Shown piece by piece: positions 8,503 to 14,023 of a stretch of DNA of 14,023 nt (positions are counted from its first letter, which is position 1; every line of letters starts with the position of its first letter). Origin of the DNA: Nitrospiria bacterium (GTDB lineage Bacteria > Nitrospirota > Nitrospiria > Nitrospirales > UBA8639); the NCBI GenBank assembly GCA_030430725.1, contig JAUIKP010000032.1, positions 1 to 14,023 of the forward strand. The letters run 5' to 3'. A program made the translations under genes and the position numbers. The notes beneath the pieces were generated by a model. That model did no database searches. It had not been told where the DNA came from and saw only the letters and a list, made by a program, of their open reading frames with translations.

Positions 8503-11064
8503 GTGATACTCCTTGGAGTAGTGTCCTACCTCACCGGGTTGTGGTTTGGCCCGTTTCTAACCTTTTTCCCCCTATCACTTTTGGGGGCTCTTTTTATTAT
8601 TGGGTGCATTCTCACCTGGTTTGAACAACAGCGACGCCTAACTCGAAAGACCGGATTCCTTCTGTTTGCGCTTTTGGTGGGAGGAATCGGCCATGCGTAT
8701 TGGGCATCGACCACGCAATGGGATTCGAATTTAGTTGTCGAGGCGGATGAACAGCCCATCATTCTTGAAGGAACGATTGTCGCACCGGTCAGGCAGACTC
8801 CGGATGGGCTAGTTTTGCTGGTGGAGGCGACCCGAATGGTGAAACAAGGAGAGGAGCAGATGGCTCATGGGCGAATCCGTCTTACTTGGCGGGAACCAGG
8901 TCCTTCCACATTAATCTATGGGGATCATGTCGCCTTTACGGCCCGGGTACGCGAACCCTATGGCACCATGAACCCCGGCGGTTTTCATTATGGACAATAC
9001 CTAAAACGGCAAGGAATTCATGCCGTCGCAGCCGTGCAAGGCCAGGAAGCCATCAGGGTTCATAGTGTCCAAGAGAAGACCACCCGTGGGTTTATATTGG
9101 GGGTAGTTGATCGCTGGCGCCAATCGATACATCATGCGGCGGTCTCCAGTCTCACAAATCCTGCGTTGGGATTGTTCCTCGGGATGGTACTGGGAGAGCA
9201 AAGTTATATTGAGTCGGATATTCGGGACGCCTTTATGGCCAGCGGAACCGTACATATTCTCTCGATCTCTGGGTCTCATTTAGGGTTATTGGCCTTATTG
9301 ATTTTTGCCGGGGCGCGATGGAGTCTTCGCCAGTTACCGACGTTCTGGCTGGAACAACTTTCGTTACGACTCACCGCCACTCGGTTTGCAGTTCTTATTA
9401 CTTTGCCGGCCGTCTCATTTTATACCTTACTGGCGGGGGCGGAAATGGCGACAGTCCGTTCATGGATCATGATCGTGGTGTGCTGTGCCGGCATATGGCT
9501 GGGAAGGGAACGCAATCTTGTGACAGCGTTAGCTCTAGCCGCGCTTCTTATGGTATTGCCGCATCCAGAGGCCATTCAGGATATTTCTTTCCAGTTATCA
9601 TATCTCTCGGTTGCTGCAATTGCCCTCGTGGTTCAGGCCCGAAAAGAGAAGGAATCAAATCTATCCGGATTAGATGCAGCCTTTCCATCAGCAAAACCGA
9701 CCGGGCTCTCGGGTCTCTGGCATAAGGCGGCGCTAGCATGGCTGATGACCCTCGCAGTCAGCCTCACCACGTTGCCTTTGGTCGCCCATGACTTTCATCA
9801 AATTCCGTGGCTGGGGTTAGTGGCGAATATGGTGATTGTACCCTTGGTCGGGGCGATCATGATTCCTCTAGGTTTGTTGTCGGGGATGATCGTCTTGGTG
9901 GGGGGAGGAGAAACCCTTCCTTGGTCCAGTCTGAATCAATGGGTCTTTGACTGGCTCGCGCAGATCGTGATGACGCTCTCTCATGTTCCCGGAGCGGCAT
10001 GGTATGTTGCTTCGCCAAGCATGAGTTCGATGATCGTCTTTTGGGGAATCCTGGCCCTGGTTGTGGCCATGTGGCATCGGCAGCTGATTCGATGGGGGTG
10101 TGGCATAATCCTGCTCGCGATTCTGCTGTGGTGGGGATGGTCTCCACGCACAGGGTGGGATCGGGGAACCGTCCGAGTCACGTTCCTGGATGTGGGACAA
10201 GGTGATGCCACCCTCATTGAATTACCCGACGGTCAAACGGTCTTGATTGATGGTGGGCCATCCTATCGACGATTGGATATGGGGCGTGCGGTCATCGGGC
10301 CGTATCTCTGGAATCAGGGTATTCGAAGGCTGGATCATGTGATTGCGACGCATCCACAATGGGATCATGTGGGTGGATTGCCGTGGGTGTTGGACACGTT
10401 TGAGGTGGGACAATATTGGGATAATGGTATCTCTCGTCCGGAACATTTTTTCTCTCGCCTCCACCTGGCGGTGGAATCTGCTGGACTTCAGGAACAGACC
10501 AGCAGAGCAGGGACTGTCATTGTCAGCCCAGGACCTTGCTCTCTGACTGTGCTGAGTCCTTCACACAACCAAGAGATGGAGAAATATGGTTCGGGAACAG
10601 TCCCTAGTGGAAGGGACCTCAATAATCGATCGCTCGTCACTAGACTGGAGTGCGGGACGCATTCTTTTTTGTTTACGGCTGATGCGGAGCAGCAAGTTCT
10701 GGATGAATTGCTACACCTTTCCCATGGTTTTTCTGCCCGCATCGTGAAAGTACCGCATCATGGAGCGAAAAGTTCTCTGCATCGTGAATGGGTGCATCGT
10801 CTTCAAGTTGAGGCGATGGTTATTTCGGTGGGTGCCCATAACCGGTATGGACATCCGGCTCCTGAGGTGCTGGATGCGTATGAACAACGAGGCCTTCCGA
10901 TATACCGGACTGATCGCGATGGAGCGGTCTGGTTCATCGCACATCTCGGATCGGACGACATGACGGTGCGAACAGCAAGGGAGGGAAATCTGCTCCAGGT
11001 TCAACCAGGCCCGCGTATGTTGGGAGAGGAATGGGGTAATTGGACTCGAATATGGGAACGATAA
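8503..11064 (+). CDS. comEC: ComEC/Rec2-type DNA internalization channel protein
   Basis: ComEC is the inner-membrane channel that carries single-stranded DNA into the cytoplasm during natural transformation. The 853-residue protein has the three-part layout of the long form. The N-terminus (about 1-200) has membrane helices near 3-38 and 51-66 and a DUF4131/OB-like region. The Competence domain has many helices (about 215-545), including the conserved SGTVHILSISGSHLGL stretch (247-262). The C-terminal metallo-beta-lactamase-like domain (about 556-812) starts with VTFLDVGQGDATLIELPDG. Its metal motif reads THPQWDHVGG (H617, Q619, D621, H622) instead of the usual HxDxDH. Later motifs TADAE (Asp727), VPHHG (750-754) and NRYGHP (780-785) are present. 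The GTG start follows an in-frame TAA only 18 nt upstream, so no longer N-terminus is possible; it lacks a good Shine-Dalgarno sequence. No comEA or other competence genes lie nearby. Confidence 0.93.
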   Translation: MILLGVVSYLTGLWFGPFLTFFPLSLLGALFIIGCILTWFEQQRRLTRKTGFLLFALLVGGIGHAYWASTTQWDSNLVVEADEQPIILEGTIVAPVRQTPDGLVLLVEATRMVKQGEEQMAHGRIRLTWREPGPSTLIYGDHVAFTARVREPYGTMNPGGFHYGQYLKRQGIHAVAAVQGQEAIRVHSVQEKTTRGFILGVVDRWRQSIHHAAVSSLTNPALGLFLGMVLGEQSYIESDIRDAFMASGTVHILSISGSHLGLLALLIFAGARWSLRQLPTFWLEQLSLRLTATRFAVLITLPAVSFYTLLAGAEMATVRSWIMIVVCCAGIWLGRERNLVTALALAALLMVLPHPEAIQDISFQLSYLSVAAIALVVQARKEKESNLSGLDAAFPSAKPTGLSGLWHKAALAWLMTLAVSLTTLPLVAHDFHQIPWLGLVANMVIVPLVGAIMIPLGLLSGMIVLVGGGETLPWSSLNQWVFDWLAQIVMTLSHVPGAAWYVASPSMSSMIVFWGILALVVAMWHRQLIRWGCGIILLAILLWWGWSPRTGWDRGTVRVTFLDVGQGDATLIELPDGQTVLIDGGPSYRRLDMGRAVIGPYLWNQGIRRLDHVIATHPQWDHVGGLPWVLDTFEVGQYWDNGISRPEHFFSRLHLAVESAGLQEQTSRAGTVIVSPGPCSLTVLSPSHNQEMEKYGSGTVPSGRDLNNRSLVTRLECGTHSFLFTADAEQQVLDELLHLSHGFSARIVKVPHHGAKSSLHREWVHRLQVEAMVISVGAHNRYGHPAPEVLDAYEQRGLPIYRTDRDGAVWFIAHLGSDDMTVRTAREGNLLQVQPGPRMLGEEWGNWTRIWER

Positions 11065-11078
11065 AAGGTTTTTCCTAC

Positions 11079-11156
11079 AACCGGCCCTGTGGACTTCGGG
11101 GGTGTTCCCCATGATTGGCCTTCTTGCCACATTGTGAAACCATTGGGGGCCGTTTT
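11079..11156 (+). other. Possible branched RNA fold downstream of comEC
   Basis: AAC-C-GGCCC (11079-11087, one bulged C) can pair with GGGCCGTT (11147-11154), enclosing two smaller hairpins: GGGG/CCCC around TGTT (11099-11110) and TGGC/GCCA around CTTCTT (11116-11129). TTTT (11153-11156) overlaps the end of the outer stem. It lies 14 nt past the comEC stop and could terminate that transcript or be a structured element. No known RNA family is recognised. Confidence 0.25.
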
Positions 11157-11297
11157 ACGATAATTGATACAGGGGTGGGCCTATTCATCCGTATTGGGAA
11201 GAGAGGTGTGCCGGAATTGTTTCACTGTTTTAAGTCACCGTCGAGGATAGACGTGTAAGCCACAGGTAAGATATTTTTCAAGATGGCTATTGGCATT

Positions 11298-11304
11298 AAA
11301 GGAG
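11298..11304 (+). promoter_or_regulatory. Ribosome binding site of the pentapeptide-repeat gene
   Basis: AAAGGAG, the strongest Shine-Dalgarno match in the window, ends 4 nt before the ATG at 11309 and rules out the internal ATG at 11327 as the main start. Confidence 0.7.
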
Positions 11305-11308
11305 TCTC

Positions 11309-12037
11309 ATGGCGAATCAAGAGCAAATGAAGCTGATCAAGGGAGGTGTGGATACATGGAATGCATGGAGAAAAGCTAATCCTTCCATTCGTATAGATTT
11401 GAGTGGTGGAAATTTTTCAAAATTGGAACTGTCCTGTGTCGATTTGGCTGGTGCCAACCTGCAAGATGTCAATTTCAATCACGCGGATCTTTCAGGCGCC
11501 ATATTGTCCGGGGCAAATTTGACTGAGTCCAGTTTGTTGGAAGCCAATTTGACCGGCGCAATCTTGGAAAATGCGAATGTAAGTGATGCTGATCTCCTCC
11601 GGGTCATTCTTATACGGGCGAATCTTGAGCGAGCACATCTCGCCAAAACCGATTTAACAGGGGCAGATCTGACGGAAGCGAATCTGACGGAAGCGAATCT
11701 TCACCTAGCCAATATGCAGGGTGTAAAACTCATTGAGGCCAAATTGGAGGGATGTAAGCTTCGAGAGGCAAATCTGTGCCAGGCGGATTTGAGTAGCGCC
11801 AATCTTGGTCGTGCTGATTTGGCACAGGCCAATCTCAAACAAGCGAATCTGGGTGGTGCGAATGTTGAACAGGCTTCACTGATTCAGGCGAATTTGCAGG
11901 AGGCGAATCTTCAGGCTCTTTGCAACATGACTCTCCTCCAATTGTCAAAAGCCAGATCGGTGCGGCGGGCGCGACTAGACCCTCCAATCTATGAACAGCT
12001 GGTAAGGGAGTATCCTCATGTATGTGGGGAGGGTTAG
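11309..12037 (+). CDS. Pentapeptide-repeat protein with 35 unbroken repeats
   Basis: The 242-residue protein has three parts. The N-terminal cap (1-28) carries GGVDTWNAWRKANP, a leader common in such proteins. Residues 29-203 form 35 consecutive pentapeptides in unbroken phase (A-D/N-L-x-x type, such as ANLTE, ADLSG, ANLKQ). A 39-residue C-terminal cap has LDPPIYEQLVREYPH. Such repeats fold as a right-handed quadrilateral beta-helix; at four repeats per turn this predicts nearly nine coils. There is no signal peptide or membrane helix, so it is probably cytoplasmic. Family members include DNA-mimicking gyrase-protecting proteins (MfpA, Qnr), but nothing here shows that role. A perfect 15-bp tandem duplication lies at 11671-11700. 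The gene is 244 nt from comEC with its own ribosome binding site and ends before a good terminator, so it may be monocistronic. Its function is unknown. Confidence 0.9.
   Translation: MANQEQMKLIKGGVDTWNAWRKANPSIRIDLSGGNFSKLELSCVDLAGANLQDVNFNHADLSGAILSGANLTESSLLEANLTGAILENANVSDADLLRVILIRANLERAHLAKTDLTGADLTEANLTEANLHLANMQGVKLIEAKLEGCKLREANLCQADLSSANLGRADLAQANLKQANLGGANVEQASLIQANLQEANLQALCNMTLLQLSKARSVRRARLDPPIYEQLVREYPHVCGEG
11671..11700 (+). repeat. Perfect 15-bp tandem duplication inside the pentapeptide gene
   Basis: The unit GACGGAAGCGAATCT occurs twice back to back (11671-11685 and 11686-11700) without a mismatch. It encodes one whole pentapeptide, so the duplication keeps frame and repeat phase. 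Other repeats in the gene differ at the DNA level, which suggests a recent slippage or unequal exchange event. Confidence 0.95.
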
Positions 12038-12140
12038 TAAAAAAACATTGTGAGGTATCAAGAAGTTTTCACCCAAGATGGAAAATTCCGGATAAGGTTC
12101 AGAAAGATCATGACGATATTGGGAAACATGATTTTCGATC

Positions 12141-12175
12141 CTAATCTGAGAAAAAGAGATTAGCCGTTTTTTCTT
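12141..12175 (+). terminator. Rho-independent terminator of the pentapeptide-repeat gene
   Basis: CTAATCT (12141-12147) pairs perfectly with AGATTAG (12157-12163) around a 9-nt purine-rich loop. CCG, six T residues (12167-12172) and CTT follow. It sits about 100 nt past the gene's stop, in the convergent spacer before the minus-strand ZIP gene. The stem is A+T-rich, but the T-run is good. Confidence 0.68.
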
Positions 12176-12272
12176 GTGTGAAACGAGCGAAGGCGTTTGT
12201 CCAGAAAAATTTGAAGCGAATGCCTTGTCCGCCTGAATGTCTAGGGGTGTTAGGCTTCAGCCAGTCGCTTTC

Positions 12273-13034
12273 TTAGGTTCGGATGCCGCTGACCATCTGC
12301 AGAACCATGGCCGTGAGGAACATGAGACTGATACCGGTAAAGACCCCATAGGCGGATTGAACCCGGCGGGTGGCGGTATAGAAAATCGTGGTTAAGGAAA
12401 AGATCACGTATAACAGCGAGCCCGCGGCTAACGCAAAAAACATAATGGTAAAGTAATGAGACACCGCGAATCCGCTGATTAAAGTCCCCAGACAGGTTGG
12501 CAGACCCGCCAGTAATCCCATTAAAAGAATATCTTTGAGACTCGGTCTTGATTTTCCAGCCGAGCCGATGATGGCAAATCCTTCTGTCCCATTGTGTAGG
12601 GCGAAGCCCATAATGAGGACCCCACTTAAGACCCATTGGCCTTGCATGTAGGCGGCGCCGATCGCCAGACCTTCGCCCAAATTATGGAGACCCATTCCTA
12701 AGGCGATCATGTAAGGGAGAAATAGTTTGGATGGCTCTGCCCGGTTCCGACCCTGCTGGCGTTGCTCAATTAGCACTAGTCCCACAAATCCGACTAGAAG
12801 GCTTCCGAGAAAGGCGACCCACGAAAGCACATCTTTCGCGCCTGTGAATTCCACGGCTTCGTGCATGAGGTCAAAAAAGAGATAGACCAGTACACCGGTG
12901 GCAATTCCAGTTAAATAGCCTTCCCAGGCCCTGCTCATAGCCTTTGCAACTATCAAGGCCAAGACGATGCCAAGATATATCGGGAAAACTCCCGCAATTG
13001 CGCCAAGCCCGATTAATGATCCAATTGTTTCCAT
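12273..13034 (-). CDS. ZIP-family divalent metal transporter
   Basis: ZIP proteins move zinc or other divalent cations (iron, manganese) into the cytoplasm. The 253-residue protein is very hydrophobic, with about eight membrane helices. Helix 2 carries DLMHEA (55-60). Helix 4 carries the family signature HNLGEG (117-122) in GMGLHNLGEGLAIGAAY. Helix 5 carries HNGTEG (147-152). Together these His, Asn and Glu residues form the binuclear metal site seen in bacterial ZIP structures. The loop between helices 3 and 4 is short and basic (QRQQGRNRAEPSK, 91-103) and lacks a His-rich sensor stretch. Metal preference cannot be assigned. The ATG at 13034 has no clear Shine-Dalgarno sequence. A 19-bp palindrome lies at 13076-13094, just upstream. 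The preceding minus-strand reductase gene ends 89 nt before the start. Confidence 0.88.
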   Translation of the reverse strand: METIGSLIGLGAIAGVFPIYLGIVLALIVAKAMSRAWEGYLTGIATGVLVYLFFDLMHEAVEFTGAKDVLSWVAFLGSLLVGFVGLVLIEQRQQGRNRAEPSKLFLPYMIALGMGLHNLGEGLAIGAAYMQGQWVLSGVLIMGFALHNGTEGFAIIGSAGKSRPSLKDILLMGLLAGLPTCLGTLISGFAVSHYFTIMFFALAAGSLLYVIFSLTTIFYTATRRVQSAYGVFTGISLMFLTAMVLQMVSGIRT

Positions 13035-13049
13035 AAGACGAACTTATCA

Positions 13050-13077
13050 AATATAGGAGTTTGTTGGCAATCAACAA
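13050..13077 (-). promoter_or_regulatory. Candidate promoter for the ZIP gene
   Basis: Read on the minus strand, TTGTTG (13077-13072) stands 16 nt before TATATT (13055-13050; five of six match TATAAT). The -35 is weak. A transcript starting here would have a leader of only about ten nucleotides, consistent with the missing Shine-Dalgarno sequence but also a reason for caution. Confidence 0.28.
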
Positions 13078-13094
13078 TGAAACTTGGTTTCATT
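13076..13094. promoter_or_regulatory. 19-bp palindrome upstream of the ZIP gene, operator candidate
   Basis: AATGAAACTTGGTTTCATT is a perfect inverted repeat with 8-bp arms and a 3-bp centre. It touches the candidate -35 hexamer and lies 42 nt from the ZIP start codon. The size and symmetry suit a dimeric repressor, and metal-uptake genes are commonly controlled by metalloregulators. It does not match the Zur, Fur, MntR or DtxR boxes I know well enough to name one. A second, overlapping inverted repeat (AAACTTG 13080-13086 with CAAGTTT 13097-13103) shares its arms. Confidence 0.45.
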
Positions 13095-13123
13095 TTCAAG
13101 TTTTACATCAACTGGGTCGCGGA

Positions 13124-14023
13124 TCAGGAAATTTTTGATGTATGAATGGTCTCAAATACTGCTCGGGGTTGAGCGAGCGGTTCCCATTTCAGGATGGTCA
13201 GCGAGTCATTGATATAGACAGGATGTCGCATGCCATTGAGCACACAGGTTACACCGGGGATACTGGCAACCGCCCAGAGGGCTTTACGGGCAAAGGGTTC
13301 TTCCCGTTTGGATTCTGGTATTAGAGGGTCAAGGAGCTTACGAATTTCAGAGAGTTTCTTCGCACTTTTTTGTGCCGCTTCCATTCGCATGACCTTGAGG
13401 AGGGAAACAAGTTCGGGAACATAGCGATCGCGCCACGATTCCCATATTTGTTCCTCTTCCTTTTTGCCGGCAAAATGTCGGGTGAGCAGTTGGAAGACCT
13501 GATTGGCATGGGGGGCAATCGTTTGTGATTCGATTTGGTCCCAGTGCTCGAGGTTTTGGATGGACGGACGAATTCGTTTCAATTCTTCGGCCCAGTTGAA
13601 ATAGTCCAGGGGGGGCGCTCCTCTTTCCGGTTTGGGGACTTGGGGTGCTAACACCTGCTTGTAATCGTGCTCGAGCGCGGCGACTTTTGGATGTTGTGCA
13701 TCAAAGTTTGTATTGGAAATTTCAATCTGGGGATCTGCGAGGCGAATCATGCCTCCGCCTTTTTCAGGAATGGCATTCAGGGGCCGGTTCACCAGGACAG
13801 CAATATTGGCTTCCTGGGCGAATGCCAAGACGGTTTGCGACTGTTCGTGGCCGGTATTGGACCTGAGCAGAGCTCCCGATTCAAATACATTCATCGGGAG
13901 TTGCACGATACGAAAATGATGGTGCGGAATGCCGGCATCCTTCGCGGCACCCTCAGCTGCCCTGAGCATGCGAGAGAGTGAGGTGGCTTCGGGATTTTCG
14001 GGATTGACCGTGCAGGTATTAGA
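13124..14023 (-). CDS. Aldo/keto reductase family protein, C-terminal part
   Basis: The gene is open to the window edge; 299 C-terminal residues are visible and the start is outside. An internal ATG at 13969 should not be taken as the start, because the upstream in-frame sequence (SNTCTVNPENPEATSLSRM) reads as continuous protein. Segments typical of this reductase subgroup are RIVQLPMNVFESGAL, NTGHEQSQTVLAFAQE and IAVLVNRPLNAI, corresponding to late barrel strands, and the C-terminal GVTCVLNGMRHPVYINDSL. A long helical, charged insertion lies between the barrel and the C-terminus, including AGKKEEEQIWESWRDRY. The catalytic Asp-Tyr-Lys-His residues would mostly lie upstream and cannot be checked. 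Such proteins reduce aldehydes or ketones with NAD(P)H, but the substrate here is unknown. The ZIP gene follows on the same strand after 89 nt. Confidence 0.78.
   Translation of the reverse strand, partial: SNTCTVNPENPEATSLSRMLRAAEGAAKDAGIPHHHFRIVQLPMNVFESGALLRSNTGHEQSQTVLAFAQEANIAVLVNRPLNAIPEKGGGMIRLADPQIEISNTNFDAQHPKVAALEHDYKQVLAPQVPKPERGAPPLDYFNWAEELKRIRPSIQNLEHWDQIESQTIAPHANQVFQLLTRHFAGKKEEEQIWESWRDRYVPELVSLLKVMRMEAAQKSAKKLSEIRKLLDPLIPESKREEPFARKALWAVASIPGVTCVLNGMRHPVYINDSLTILKWEPLAQPRAVFETIHTSKIS

Noticed and set aside
11116..11129. Sigma-54-like TGGC/TTGCC pair
   Set aside because: The GG and GC dinucleotides are only 7 nt apart instead of 10, and the bases are better explained as a small hairpin.
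10711..11130. 139-codon minus-strand frame over the comEC 3' end
   Set aside because: Most of it is antisense to the conserved ComEC metal domain; it has no recognisable motif and no good start context.
12250..12636. 128-codon minus-strand frame overlapping the ZIP gene in another frame
   Set aside because: The ZIP frame carries the helices and metal motifs; this one is an out-of-frame shadow of the same bases.
13124..13969. Reductase gene starting at the ATG at 13969
   Set aside because: The frame stays open to the window end with family-like sequence before that Met, so the true start is outside the window.
13667..13981. 104-codon plus-strand frame opposite the aldo/keto reductase
   Set aside because: It is antisense to a frame with clear family motifs and has no ribosome binding site or recognisable domain.

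Overview
This is an ordinary bacterial chromosomal stretch dominated by housekeeping genes. Base composition is moderate, roughly half G+C by eye. It contains no tRNA, rRNA, insertion sequence, CRISPR array or phage gene that I can see. The style of several proteins (the aldo/keto reductase fragment, the long pentapeptide-repeat protein with its conserved capping ends, and ComEC) suggests a Nitrospira-like member of the Nitrospirota. That is an impression from sequence, not a proven assignment.

Bases 1-3547 hold a tightly packed plus-strand run. The 3' part of hemB (porphobilinogen synthase) overlaps ribF (riboflavin kinase/FAD synthetase) by 4 nt. The ribF stop touches the tilS start (tRNA-Ile lysidine synthetase), and tilS is 2 nt from hpt (hypoxanthine phosphoribosyltransferase). 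These four genes are almost certainly cotranscribed. After 108 nt comes ftsH (membrane AAA+ zinc protease), then 356 nt without a convincing gene, folP (dihydropteroate synthase), 189 nt containing a hairpin plus T-run, and glmM (phosphoglucosamine mutase). The order joins the tilS-hpt-ftsH block typical of Gram-positives to the ftsH-folP-glmM block typical of proteobacteria.

From 8242 the spacers become longer and contain several inverted repeats. They surround comEC (DNA-uptake channel with a C-terminal metallo-beta-lactamase-like domain, GTG start) and a gene for a protein of 35 unbroken pentapeptide repeats. The latter ends at a good intrinsic terminator (12141-12175), which faces two minus-strand genes: a ZIP-family metal transporter and, upstream of it, the C-terminal 299 residues of an aldo/keto reductase cut by the window end. 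A 19-bp palindrome upstream of the ZIP gene is the best candidate regulatory site in the window.

I did not find an obviously new multi-gene system. The items most worth checking are the ZIP-gene palindrome, the altered HxDxDH metal motif of ComEC, the altered Ser-Tyr loop of Hpt, the structured leader before comEC, and the A8/T8 tracts inside tilS.
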